Shown here: in pieces, positions 34,044 to 45,704 of the stretch | How the letters are laid out: each line of letters opens with the position of its first letter | Position numbering within the stretch: the first letter of the stretch is position 1 | Source of the DNA: Emergomyces orientalis | Taxonomy: Eukaryota > Ascomycota > Eurotiomycetes > Onygenales > Ajellomycetaceae | Reading direction: 5' to 3' | Assembly (NCBI GenBank): GCA_002110485.1 | Contig: MOWL01000069.1 | Location: forward strand, 558,001-622,000 | DNA length: 64,000 bases | Program-made: the position numbers and the translations under genes | The notes under the pieces: generated by a model | What the model saw: only the letters and a program-made list of their open reading frames with translations | The model's database searches: none | What the model was told of the DNA's origin: nothing

Positions 34044-37000
34044 GTGGCCTTATGGGGGTGATAAACGAAGCACTGCTATATACCGCACTGCTTTTAGTGA
34101 CAAGTATGAAGATGAGTGGGAGGCGGAGGCGTTTATTCTGAACAACAGCCCCTTTATTGTTGGGGGTTAGGTACCCATTTATATGTCTATGTATATGCGA
34201 AGATTTGTGTAGGTGGAAAGATCATTATTTTTGTTTGCAGCAATGCTTGTAATAATAGGATCCAGCATTTATTATTTCTTACTCGGGTGGAATTCGTCTC
34301 TTCGACCGAACCGAACGGAATGCTGCGTCGATGCATGATGAATGCATAGACCCGCTGAGAGCTGGACTAGAAAGCTAAATATATGTCCTAGCGTACAATA
34401 TCCACCCATCAATACTAGTAAATACAGTACAGAGCCTTTCTGAATTTCAGTAGTATATGCAAGTGTCAAGCAGACTGAGAGGAAAAAATATGGAGGATAA
34501 GAATGGAATCATGAGTCATGGAGTGCGAGCCGAGAACGAGATTGTTGGGGCCAACTCGGCGGCATGGTATTCTCATTGCTGTTGAAATGTCATCATCATC
34601 ATCATTGTCGTCCTCATCACCACTCAATCACATTCATCCCAGAATTGAGTACGACCACCCTGTGGTCGTATTAGTGAGCCCGTAACACTCAGAATGATAA
34701 ACTCATTGGTATATAATTACGGGCTTCGGGTGCCATCAATACGGTAGGCGAGGGTGGAGTAGAACTGCGAAGTGTTACATAAAGCACCACCCGAGCTCGC
34801 CTTGGCCTTGGGGAGGATTTTACCAGCCACCAGCTAACTATATTTCCTGGCGCAAACCGTTAACCAAATACATGCGAAAATTAAAACGGGAAAATTCACA
34901 ATTTCTTCTCCAGCAACAATTGTTTTTGCTGTCTCCCGTGGCTCGTCACGGCGGGTTGCCTGGTCCAAACACTTTTACACCGCAGGCCACCTTGAGTGGG
35001 AACGAACATATCCAGATATAAAAATACTACCCACAAGGAACAATGTCAGAAGATGCAAGGTTATGCCCAATGAGACTAATTTTGATAGCGTGGTCCTCGA
35101 CGACCTACACGGGAGCGTTCGGGAGAGACATCGATAACCCAAAGGAACCAGAAAGGGACATGTCCACAGCATAGTTTACCGCTAAGGGTAGGTCAATTGC
35201 TCCGTGTTTTTAATATTTCATAAGTGCCCACCCTCGATCCCCACCCCATACTCCCCTCTCCCCACCAGATGTGATCAATCCCCGGAGCATCCGTGCACCT
35301 AAAGCCGAAGGTTTAGCGCCGTTCCTGGCCACTTTTACCGCTCTCTGCCGCCACTCATTCAACAAAAGCACACTGTCTGGCCTCAGGGATCACGAAAACA
35401 CAATTTCAATCCAGAAAATGCCCATTGGTTATTTGGGCACGCTCATCTCTCATCACATTTTATTCCAGTGGCTCTAGACCGGAAAATCATGCGTTATGGG
35501 TCATGCGGGCCGTCCAGGTTCGGCGGCTAAATATCATTAAGCGCCCGAAAAACATAGGTTTCCTGTGGAGAACCCGCACGGCAAGAGGTGGAACTTTTTG
35601 TGATGATGTGATTATTTATCTTAGTATTAGTATTTACGGATTAGCTATATAAATTTAGACCGAGTCATCCACTCAGTTTCTAGTGACCTACTCCTACGAA
35701 CGATAGATTATAGTACGAGGCAGGACATACTAGCAAATCTACAGAGTACATAAGGCACCTATCTAAGTTAACCAAACTCTGCCTCCGCCAGCCAAGGGCG
35801 CAGGTCCAGAAATCTGTACTTTTTAACGCCCATGCCATCCTACGGACACACGGCATTGGACATTTTGATAGTCGTCTTTGGCCCTCTGGAGAACCAATTA
35901 TCTTACCAATTATTCATCGTCTCAGCCAATACTGCGCGTTGCTTTCACCGTCCGTGCATTGGTTTGGCCGGGGCATGGCAGCCCTTTAGTTTTTCCAAGC
36001 TGAACTTCGTCCAGATACTCACTAGTTAGAGGATTGAAGAAGATATCATCCCAGACTGAAATGTTGCACGGTCTTATCTTGCTCGGATAGGAAAGATCTT
36101 CCAGCCAGTATCAGGTCATAGGCAACCTAGGATTTAAAGCTAGCTCCATTGCGTCGCTTTCCCGGATATGAAATGAACACTCCATCTCCAGGTAATTATA
36201 TCAGGAGATGGGCCCATTCTAAACAAACGTCACCAGCTCACCCATCTTCTACGGAAACTGCTGGGGCTAAGTAACGCTAAAAAAATTTGTCAAACTCCAC
36301 ATCTTCGGGACAGCAATCGGAGAACAAGCTCAAGGTATACCAACGCATTGAGAAAACCTCGAAACCCACCCAGGTCGCAGTTTTGAAAGATCGTTACTTG
36401 GCTCATTTGCGGTCGATGTGCCCAAAGACAAGCATCGGGGTCGAGTGGAACCCCGCATTGTGAGAGTGATGTGTGGAGCTTTTTGCACCGCAACCCGATA
36501 CGGGCGGCTGCCAAGAACCAGACCTGGCATTTGCGCTTTGGCGACTCTTTCTGGCGCTAGAATTATCACCATACAGAATGCCGAATCGCGCATGCTAGTT
36601 GGTGTTCTCCCCATTCTTTCTATTTTGCCAATTCTTTGCATATTCTTGTTATTTATCGCTGATTTGGCTATTCCATGACATATATCAAAGCCGCATGTTT
36701 GGCATTGTAGATGATTCAGTCATCGGTGGCTTGAAAGAGAGGGAGCTTCAAACTCCTTCCCCGAGGTAGGCACTAGCAGATGGAGAATCGCTTACATGTT
36801 TCGGGAACTTAGGAGGCCGAGGGAGTGGGGCGTGCCACTGGCTTACATGAGTTTAGTTCTGCCATACCCGGCGGCATTGAGCACTTTAGAAGCTATTCAG
36901 CCTAATATATAATGAGCACCAGAAGTGATTTTGGAAGCCCCCATGCGCATACAGTGTCGATATATGGAATGTTGGATGTATGGGAAGGAAAACAGGTTAG

Positions 37001-38363
37001 CTTCAATCATAGATTTGGGACGTGTTCGAGAGGGAATCGTTTGTTCACCAGCGGCCATGATCCGAAATTTCACACTTACCGAAGTCGAGCTCATCTTGCC
37101 GAGATGATAAACCTCTTTACCTCCACATAGTTTTCCGGCCAAAGGAAATTTAAGTCACAAATTCTTTCTCGAATGAAGGTGTGCAAGTCCGATATGTGCG
37201 TTATCTTGGTGAATTCCCGAAAATCCGCTCACTTTTTGCCCAGTTGGATTTTCCTAGGTGACTTCTCTGCCGAAAATCTGCCGAAAATCTATTGCAAGAG
37301 GGCAGAGAGAGTACGTAGTCTCCAAGGATCAGGGGACAAAGGAGTTTTCCGCGCCTGATTAGGAAGATGTTGTGGTGGGGCCCAAGTAAACGGAGTTCTG
37401 CTAAGCAACTAGCAACGGGCGAGTGGATTTGTCAAAACTCACGAATGCCATCGTTTGAGGAACCTGTGGGCGCTCCCTCATGAGTGCATATAGATGGAGG
37501 GTGCGTGGCAGGGAACGTTGGAAAATCCGACATAAGCCCCAGAACGAGCTCATTGCAATTTAGCAGGGTTGTTTGCCTTGCCCGAGGCCCTGGATGCTAA
37601 GGAAATTATTCCCGAGGCTTGGGGACGGTAACACCTTTTTTTCGTCAAATTTATGCATTGTTAATGTGGTACAGACTGTCAGTCAGTCGGGTTTGGGGAA
37701 AATACTAGCGGCCCCAAGTCCCATCCACGAAGATTGGTTGGGCTCTTTTGCCTCGTGGAAAATCAGAACATGAAATGGTAGGGTTCAAAAGAAAACGGGG
37801 TCCAAACAAAATAATAATTATTACTATTATTATAATAACAATGAGTAGCTAACAGAGTACGCTGGAGGGTAACGTAACCCCCTTATTAGTTATTATCAAC
37901 AGTTTTCCCAAACCCTCCGTCGTAAGCACTGCTCTGAAACAAAGAGGTGCGGATAGCAAATCTCAAACAAAGCGAGGGGGAGAGATCGTCCAGGGTTGTG
38001 GTCTGGGGATAAAAACCACCAGTGGCGAAGCTGTGGCACATCAAGCTGCTTCCTTGTGTTCAGTGATTTCGTAATAATACTGACCTTCTCGTCATTTTTC
38101 GGGAGAAGGGGGGGGAAATACCCATTGTCCAATTGAGTCTGAATTATTGGTGTCAAATATTAAATAATAATAATTAGGCAATTTTCGAGGAGTTTAAGAA
38201 GGGGGGGGAAACAAGGCAAATAAATCACCAAGAGGAACAAATTGATTAGACAGGGGGATGATGGAAACTAAACGACCATCAAGGGCTAATAATAAACAAC
38301 GCAAGAGATCAATCAAAGCAGATCTCTTTAGCTCCAAGAAATCCAGTGTCTCAAACGCCCAGA

Positions 38364-38404
38364 TGCATTTTGCTTTTGCATTTTGCTTTTGCTTTTGCTT
38401 TTGC
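38364..38404 (+). repeat. TTTTGC-type tandem repeat
   Basis: About six copies of TTTTGC/ATTTTGC in a row within the gene-poor region. Confidence 0.85.
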
Positions 38405-38946
38405 TATCCTTTTCCTTTTTTCCATTCTCGTTTTACACTTGCCCTCCATTGTCGTAAATCTCGGCTATGCTATGACTAGTTGTATCAAGCTGAGAAAGTG
38501 AAAAGAATAAAGAATATTTCCTGCTGTTTTATAAGGGTTTCTCTCCTTTCCTTGATGCTTGTTCAACCTGCCCCAGCCCGGGTTGCCTGACACGACCCCG
38601 GGGTTAAGGGCGGGGGCGCATTTATATATTCTCACGGCTGGTTTAAATTTTCGCCCTTTTGTCGCTTAAAGTTAAGACCCTTGTTCTGGCCATTAGTCAA
38701 TCTTGTCTCCTTTACAGGAACAAGGCTTTTGTTTCGGAGCGAAAGGTTTGCCCTGGAGCCGAAGCAAATAAGAGGGAGCAAGAGAAGCAAAAAGAAACGA
38801 GGAAGAAAGCGGAGATCTTGACAGGCAATGGATCTGAGTAGCGCTGTGAGGGGTTTCGCACACATATATACATATATATACATATTTATACATATTTATT
38901 CTTATTTCAATTTCATAGTGTTTGTCTGTATATTAATTAATCAATT

Positions 38947-38986
38947 ATTCATTCATTCATTCATTCATTGATTGACTGATTGATTG
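38947..38986 (+). repeat. ATTC then ATTG tetranucleotide repeat
   Basis: Five perfect ATTC units followed directly by five ATTG-type units (one with a substitution), suggesting a point change that spread within one microsatellite. Confidence 0.85.
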
Positions 38987-39679
38987 TGGCTCCTAAAATT
39001 GTTATTTGTTACTTATTTGCTCGTAAAACAGCGAGCTCAGGTCACCAGATCTGGTATTGACAATACCGGGAATGAGGGCGTATTGTTGACTAGGCGTATC
39101 CAATTGACTCCCCCACGACTCCGTATTTTTGTAATTCTGTACCAAGTATAAATAAATAACCAGGTAACTTTCTGGATCCAGGGCTTAGATGGGGACCCAA
39201 AAATACCACTTGGAAACTTCAAAGTTCACCCACGTACACACAGCTACAACTACCTCGCCCTCGGATGTAGCCTGTAGGGTCTCGAGGGACAGAGGAATTA
39301 GACAGGGGCCAGTAAGGAACACGATAGGGACATTCCTCCCCCAGCCCGAGCCACAATGGCATAACATGGCTTGTCAGCCCAAAAGGAATATATATATTGA
39401 GGCAACAAGGGGTTTTTCAGTCAATTTTGTTCCGGAGCAGGGTTCCCTTTGTCAACCCACGGCTGCCCTACCCAGATCCCTACTAGGCTCCTGGATCCTC
39501 GTCGACCCTCCTCTTTCACTGGGGCAGCAGCACGTTTGAACCCGGCGGCGAGCCCCCAGCCGCCCGCTCACTACTGCTGGAAAAGGCTAGACACCGCCCA
39601 GTCCGGGTGTCAGTGTCAGCCAAGAGCCCAAGACTGCGGTGGGCGAAGGGTGTTGCAGGGCGTATTGTCACGTAACGGA

Positions 39680-40221
39680 CCGTAATGTCACCGTACCGCC
39701 ATCCAACCTCACCACCTCCGCCTGTCCAGCTGCTCTCTCTCCCGCTCTCTCTCTTCTTTCCTCTCGCCCTTTCTCTCTCGCTCTCTGTGACTTTGTTCTG
39801 TATCTTCTCCCCAAAAGGCGTTGAGCGGTTTCTCCGGGCTTTGCTTGTTTTCTACTTTCTCATATTCACCCATTCTTCCTCCTCACCTCTCTCTCTCTCT
39901 CTCTCGATCTCTCTCTAGCCCTGCGTGACCCATCTCTCTCCTCTCCTCATATGGTTGAATCCACGCCCAGCCCTCGTCTTCTGTTCTACCGCTGCTGGCC
40001 ATGATACTCTTGTGTCTCCTTCCTCTCACCCGCCAGCTCTCAATCTCCTCTCACCTCGCCATCCTCGCTGTATTCGACGCCAGCTCTACCTTGTTGTAGT
40101 AAGGAAGCATTGGTCGACTACCAAGCTTTTGACGCTGCTCCTATCCGTCCCTCCCGCTCAAGTGGCACCCCCTTCAATTCCGATATCCCCGACCGCTCTC
40201 GCTGTCAATCCCGCTCCCGGA
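39680..40221 (+). promoter_or_regulatory. Pyrimidine-rich promoter/leader of the ELL gene
   Basis: The + strand here is strongly C/T-rich, with CT dinucleotide runs at about 39723-39790 and 39888-39918. Such tracts are common just upstream of, or in, the leaders of filamentous-fungal genes. The open frame of the downstream gene extends back to 39925, but the Pro/Ser/Leu-rich translation looks like translated leader, so it was not included in the protein. Confidence 0.55.
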
Positions 40222-42432
40222 ATGGCTTCTTTCATGATTCCCGAGGGGGGACTATGCCTTCAGAGAATAGACACGCCTGGGGAATCCTCTACGGAGCCCT
40301 CCAGCAAACCCAACCAGATTATGCGGCTGAATCTGGCCCAGACAACCCTCGATGAACTCGTCCAGAGTCTGCGTAACGATCAAAAAGCTCGCATCCGTCT
40401 AGGAAAACACCAATCGCTACACTACGGCAACAAGTCACAGACTTTCTTCTCGTCGCCAGAAACCCACCGTTCAGAAATTTATTCTTACCCGCCTTCCTCC
40501 AAGGAAAATGCGTATTTCACTGGTGTACTTAGCCATAAACTGGAGGTAGAGAAAGCTCGGGAGGCAACTGCCGCTACAGATGAAGCATTGGCCAATCTCG
40601 AGCAGAGGCTGAGTGCTTTTGAGAAGGGAAAGGAATCGAGGAAAACCCCACTGATCACGACGATCGACCAGATGAGAGCTCTAGGTGCTGGGGACAACCG
40701 CAGTGCAACTGGGAAGGAAGCCGCGTCCTTAGCCCGGATGCCAAGAAGTAAGATAGATGTCGAAAAAGAGCGTTTTTTTCAGCATGCCGCCAATCGATCC
40801 ACTCCTGCCAGCCCAGGCCTTCTTGCCGCTCGATCTCCAGCTTCCGCTTCTGCACCCACTCCCAAATCAGCTCCTCTTCCCCAGAACAAAGATAAAATTC
40901 GTCTCGAAGCTCTCCGCGTTCCCTTAACCCATTTACTTGCCATTCGGGCAGTCTCTGTCAGATTCTTAGCGCAGAAAACCAGATCGTCCCAGGAGGATTG
41001 TTTAGCTCTCGTGCGGAAATATGGTGTCGAGAATAGGCTAGATCGAGAAAAGTACGGTTTAAAAGACAAGGCATACAAGGATCTCGATATCTGGAACTTT
41101 CCGTACCCTTCACAGGATGAACGGCAGGAAGCAATTGAGAATGCCATCTCAGCCTTCGACCGAATGCGGATCTCACGAACTGATAAGCTTTGGCAGATGC
41201 TGCTCCCAAGGGCTGAGAGAGGAAAGGGTAAAGTCTTGTCTCGATTAAACCTACATACTGGTCCGATTGCCAAAAGCTCGACTCCTCGAATTAACGTTCA
41301 ATCATCCGAAGATATACCGAAGGAGGGATATGGAACTGGTAACGAATCAGAAAGGACGAACGGTGCTACTACCCCGAACCAGCACAATGGTGCCATCTCC
41401 GCGCGACCAGGAAGCGCAGCGCAAAAGAAGAAACCAGCAGATAAGAATGGCCAGGTGAAGCGTGGAGCTACTAAAGCAAAAAATACCACTTTGACAGGGA
41501 GAGTAACGAAGAAGACAGATAAAAAGACGGAGAAGAAATCTTTAGCGAAACCAGACACAAAATACAAATCTGCCGAATTTGTCCACGATTCAGATGAAGA
41601 TACGGAAATGATGGATTCCCCGTCGTTGGGTGCATCCACGGCCAACACTAATGAAACGGTAGAGAAACAGAACCAGCCAAAAATCAGCAAAACTTCTGTG
41701 AAAAGCATTCCCCCCCCAACGCCTACATCCAAGCCCACCGAAGCGGAAAAACCAGCCAAAGTGAAATCACAGTCCATGAAAACGATTCCATCTACCACAG
41801 CAACGACTCGAGTTGCCAGCAGCAGTTCTCCACAAAAGCCTTCTCCACTTGGATCATCACCCCCCACGAATGCATCCGATCTAGAAAACGGAAGGCAATC
41901 CTCCAATACCACACAATCATCGAGCTCCTCCTCCCCTCTCATGGTCCAGCATTCAAGGGCGAAGGCTGTCTCCACTGTTTCTGGAACCCAGACGCCAAGT
42001 GTAGTTAATGGCGATGAGAAGCCAACATCAAATACCCTGAAGCGCAAAGCGGAGACGGAGCCGCCAACCTCGCACCGTACAAATCATGAGCCAAACGGGA
42101 TACGGCATCAAAAGCCCCGCCCCCTCCCTGCTGCCACGACGAATGGCCGTTCAATGGAGCCTAAACGGCGTCGCCTCTCTAGCCCCTCGAGTGGCAGCGC
42201 TACCGGCAGTGCATCCCCACCTCTGAGCTTGGAAATACTTCGCCAGCGGCTACGGGATAAGGCACAACAATTCAAGCGGTACTACGCCAAATATCGACTT
42301 CTTCACGAAGAAATGACTAGCCATCCGGACCCGCCTCTGAGTCAGATTGAAAAGCTGGAACGACAGCATGAGCGGCTGCAGAAGATGAAGGAGGAAATTT
42401 GGGAGGAAGATCGGCGGTTGAGAATGGGATAA
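40222..42432 (+). CDS. RNA polymerase II elongation factor ELL homologue
   Basis: A single exon of 736 residues from the ATG at 40222 (MASFMIPEGGLCLQRID). Residues about 30-140 resemble the ELL N-terminal domain (MRLNLAQTTLDELVQSLRND...ARIRLGKHQSLHYG). Residues about 226-315 match its winged-helix part: IRLEALRVPLTHLLAIRAV, then YGLKDKAYKDLDIWNFPYPSQDERQEAI, parallel to the ELL pattern VIHLLAL...YTLKDCVYKD...WPGYSEGDKQ. A long Lys/Ser/Thr/Pro-rich linker (about 370-650) with basic stretches (KKTDKKTEKKS) and an acidic patch (DSDEDTEMMDSP) follows. The last 70 residues are a charged coiled coil (LRQRLRDKAQQFKRYYAKYRLL) comparable to the occludin/ELL domain. ELL, with EAF, suppresses pausing of Pol II. 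An in-frame N-terminal extension to 39925 exists but looks like leader. Confidence 0.8.
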   Translation: MASFMIPEGGLCLQRIDTPGESSTEPSSKPNQIMRLNLAQTTLDELVQSLRNDQKARIRLGKHQSLHYGNKSQTFFSSPETHRSEIYSYPPSSKENAYFTGVLSHKLEVEKAREATAATDEALANLEQRLSAFEKGKESRKTPLITTIDQMRALGAGDNRSATGKEAASLARMPRSKIDVEKERFFQHAANRSTPASPGLLAARSPASASAPTPKSAPLPQNKDKIRLEALRVPLTHLLAIRAVSVRFLAQKTRSSQEDCLALVRKYGVENRLDREKYGLKDKAYKDLDIWNFPYPSQDERQEAIENAISAFDRMRISRTDKLWQMLLPRAERGKGKVLSRLNLHTGPIAKSSTPRINVQSSEDIPKEGYGTGNESERTNGATTPNQHNGAISARPGSAAQKKKPADKNGQVKRGATKAKNTTLTGRVTKKTDKKTEKKSLAKPDTKYKSAEFVHDSDEDTEMMDSPSLGASTANTNETVEKQNQPKISKTSVKSIPPPTPTSKPTEAEKPAKVKSQSMKTIPSTTATTRVASSSSPQKPSPLGSSPPTNASDLENGRQSSNTTQSSSSSSPLMVQHSRAKAVSTVSGTQTPSVVNGDEKPTSNTLKRKAETEPPTSHRTNHEPNGIRHQKPRPLPAATTNGRSMEPKRRRLSSPSSGSATGSASPPLSLEILRQRLRDKAQQFKRYYAKYRLLHEEMTSHPDPPLSQIEKLERQHERLQKMKEEIWEEDRRLRMG

Positions 42433-42511
42433 CCCACTTTCGTGAAAGAAAGGGGTGGAAAAACGCTTTGATCTTATCGGCCGCTACACACCTTGCATTT
42501 CTTTTCTTTCA

Positions 42512-42516
<5 letters not shown>

Positions 42517-42542
<26 letters not shown>

Positions 42543-42543
42543 T
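42517..42543 (+). repeat. Poly-T tract (27 T) in the ELL 3' region
   Basis: Uninterrupted T run 84 bases downstream of the ELL stop codon, followed directly by a run of G. It resembles the T28 tract after DCR2. Confidence 0.9.
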
Positions 42544-43600
42544 GGGGGCGGGGGGGGAACACCAGTTGTGAGGTACAATCCCATCATACGAATATTCCAT
42601 ACTATCCAGAAGCGGCTTGTTATTCTTATTTTCTTTATTCTTATTATTATTATTATTTATTTATTTTTTTGGCTGGTTCGATTTCTGGCTACTTTTCCCT
42701 AACCTTTCCTTTGTTGTGCCCCAACTTCAGACTTGGAGTTGTATGTGTGGGTGAATGGATAGATGATGTGCTGGCTCATATGTCTGGGTTTTTATCAACA
42801 GAAATATATCTATCTCATTTTTTTTTGGCATGTTAATTGGGTATGATGGATCAGCATTTGAAAATCTTACTTTATTCGAGAGCCGGGGAGGCCTGCGAAA
42901 TTTTTGGTCATTTACAGTTTTCACATTTACGTATTAAATTTTTTTTTTTTTTTCTATATAGGCAAGCAAATGGGTTTTTCTTTCTTTTTATTGTTGGAGA
43001 ATCCTATCCGTTATTGTTTGCTCTATGCCACCATGTCTGAAGATGTAAAACTGAATGGGTGGAGAAATTACATTTGAACAATGTTTACCAGATTGAAGCG
43101 TGAGTACCATTTTTACATATAAAAAATAATAATAAGTTCCTTCTCAGCATTTTGACTGCCTTTATTTGCCATCAGATAGGTCAAATAAAAGCTGCTCTTT
43201 TCCGCATTTGAAGGCTTGCTTGAACTTAAAATTGATACCATCAAACTATTTACTAAAACAATCGGATAGGTAATAATATCTCAGACTTCCGCCGGGCAAA
43301 TAAGCAGAATTCTTTACTTCGTCTCTTGGCTGCTACAGTGTCAGTGCTATTTTATTTGCATTTCTTACATCGAGGTTGTTTTTTGTTTTTGTCACCCAAG
43401 CACGTCCAACGTAACCCAGGAAGAATACGGTAACAAGTATGGTGTGTATACATACGGTAATATCAATACAGTCACCTGGAGGCTGGGCCAGCACAAGAAA
43501 CCCGCCAAAGAATCCCCCAACCAACCAACCAACACAGCATTGCTGCACGGCTACGTCACTTAAACCTGCACGTCTGCTGATGATTAAGTTGTTGCACAAC

Positions 43601-43630
43601 CACAAACACAAACACAAACACAAAACACAA
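43601..43630 (+). repeat. CACAAA tandem repeat
   Basis: Four to five near-perfect copies of the hexamer in intergenic DNA. Confidence 0.85.
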
Positions 43631-44966
43631 GAACTGGAAAAATGAAATGAAAATGTAGAATTGGCGGCGAATTTAAATTACGATCGTACTGTTTTTTTTT
43701 TATAGATATTCTTTTTCATAATTTTGGTTCATTTATAGACCTCTTCTTTTCTCATCCCCTCTCTACTTCCTGGCTACCATGTTTGATGTAAAAATAGCCG
43801 CTGGTGAGTTCTGAATTTTTTTTTTTGGGTTTTTCCTTTCCGTTAAACTAGTGCGAACGGCGAACAGGCAATAAAGTAGAGAAACGGTGTTAAAATGCAC
43901 AAAACGCTTCGTTCCAAGGTTGCCCGGACGTTATTATGAGGCTAGGTAGGACCCTCAAGCTCGCTTGGTGAGGCTGGTCTTGGCGAGAGTTGGTTGGATT
44001 GGAACAAGGGCGCTCGTTATTACTGTGAATTAACCCTTTAAATAATTTATACCCAACTTCTAGCCACGAAGGTTCCTATCAGGCTCCTTGGACGGGCCTG
44101 GTGTCTGAAACTTTAAAAATTGGCCCAGGTCATCCATCTCTCCTGAAAGACAATTGATATAGCATCCTCAGATAGAGTCTGATGCAAATCCAAAATGTCA
44201 TATCGTCCCGTGATGACGTTATTGATTTTGGTAATTCACAGCCATTGGGAGATAGCTTTCGAGTCTGTACTGTTTTGGCAGTTGATGTGTGTGTCCGGCT
44301 CTGCCAAAGGCACGACTGCCGATGAAGGGGTTGAAAATTGTCGGTGATCACTGGAAACATACTTATCCCTTTGCACAGTCAAGCTTTTCAAGCAGCAGGC
44401 TTGTGACTCCTCTGGATCCGCTACTATTACCGCGCTTCTGTTCCGCTCCTCTCATCATACATAAAAGAGACTGCTTCCTGTCAAATATGCTTGAATTGAA
44501 GCAGCTGCAGTTGAATCTGGTGGGCGGCAAAGCTTTGATTTCCAAAAAGAAGGGAGGGGGAAGGGGCCGGGGAAAGAAAAGAGTGTTTTCCAGGCGGAGT
44601 CAAATGTTCTACGACACGATGTAGGCTCTCGGGCATTGGCTTCGTTGATGCTTTGACGTTGAGCAGGATGTACCTTGGGGTGAAGAGAAGCTCATCCTCT
44701 GATTTTCTACGGGGCTGTGGTGGGAGGGTGTGAGGTTCTCAATAAGATAGAGAGAGAGAGGGAGGGAGAGAGAACGACTGCAAATATTGACGTGGGTTGA
44801 ACCGGTTGATGGAGGTTCGAATGTGTATTCATATTGGGCGTATATCTAGGCATAATAAATAGCATGATCTGGTCGATAATCAAATTTTCACGGTCGTTCG
44901 AACTGTCAGTCGCTGCCACTTTGTCCGCTGACATGGAAATTACCTTCTTAAAACTCTCACTATCCG

Positions 44967-44999
<33 letters not shown>

Positions 45000-45009
45000 T
45001 TGTGTGTTG
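44967..45009 (+). repeat. Compound TA/TG dinucleotide microsatellite
   Basis: Ten TA units pass directly into six or more TG units and an imperfect TG tail. Confidence 0.9.
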
Positions 45010-45704
45010 TTTGCAAAATAATAAGAGAGGGATATATGCATTCATCGCGAGGTTGAAACAATTACCTACCTTGGCAGTGAGTTTCCTATATAATCGTCTG
45101 ACGGCTAATCACAGCCCCAAGGGCCAACAACATAACCTGGGCAGCTTTGTTGTCCTTGGAGAGCTTTGTACCCAGCATATAAATGGACTAACCGTCTTCG
45201 ATCTAGCGTAAAAGCCTGCATTGGATCGAGCATCAGATAGGATTCCAGGATCCAGCAAAAGTCAAAAATAAACCACATAAAGAAAAAGTGTGAGGGTTTT
45301 CGTCATTACTTACCAAAAGTAGCCGAGCCCGGTTCACGTCACCGAATCGGGAAATTTGCGAGTCGTGCGCAATTTAAGACCCCAACCTTTCAACCGTCTA
45401 TCTCAACGATACATACACCGCGATGCCAATTCCGACTATAAAGTAGTTGGGAGTCGGCATCTAAAGTCTGAAGAAGAAAACAGAAGAGAAAAAAAAGGCC
45501 TTTTGCAATAATTGGTCCTTGGGTCTCCCAGCTTTTTGGCTTATCGGGCTTCCCTTCCTCTGGGGAATTAGGACGTGCGATCGACCCCCATCAGTCTAGG
45601 TGTTTTACCTCGTTGTGTGCTTAGCCCTCTTGGAGAGGGACGCATATACCACGGTGTATGCATATCGGAGGACTTCTTGAACGAAATAGAGCCACTTCAG
45701 GACC

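Larger units (their letters stand above)
34044..39679. other. Gene-poor region with simple repeats
   Basis: About 5.6 kb without a supportable gene. Open frames stay below about 116 codons, overlap on both strands and show no domain. It holds CAT/ATC repeats (about 34589-34612), AT-rich triplet-like tracts (37806-37842), a TTTTGC-type repeat (38364-38404), TATA-rich DNA (38860-38905) and an ATTC/ATTG repeat (38947-38986). One TACGGAGT octamer (minus strand) lies at 39118. No terminal repeats or transposase/reverse-transcriptase motifs were seen, so a decayed element cannot be excluded but is not shown. Confidence 0.6.
42433..45704. other. Gene-poor intergenic region with simple repeats
   Basis: About 3.3 kb between the ELL gene and the DUF155 gene. 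It contains a 27-base T tract (42517-42543) followed by a G-rich run, AT-rich stretches, a CACAAA repeat (43601-43630), purine GA tracts (44747-44772) and a TA/TG microsatellite (44967-45009). Open frames of up to 145 codons are low-complexity or overlap in several frames. I see no gene. Confidence 0.6.

Noticed and set aside
36290..36678. Overlapping open frames on both strands as a possible transposon remnant
   Set aside because: No reverse transcriptase, integrase or transposase motif and no terminal repeats could be found by eye.
39530..39570. Possible tRNA T-arm (gggttcaaac on the minus strand)
   Set aside because: The flanking bases do not form a T-stem and no D-arm or acceptor stem is visible.
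39925..40221. N-terminal extension of the ELL frame
   Set aside because: The translation (Pro/Ser/Leu-rich) comes from a C/T-rich leader; the protein-like sequence starts at the ATG at 40222.
41298..42047. A 249-codon open frame on the minus strand
   Set aside because: It is entirely antisense to the Lys/Ser/Thr/Pro-rich linker of the ELL gene, and its hydrophobic Val/Phe/Ser-rich translation mirrors those codons.
44800..44830. Possible tRNA B box (ggttcgaat)
   Set aside because: No matching A box or acceptor stem within tRNA distance.
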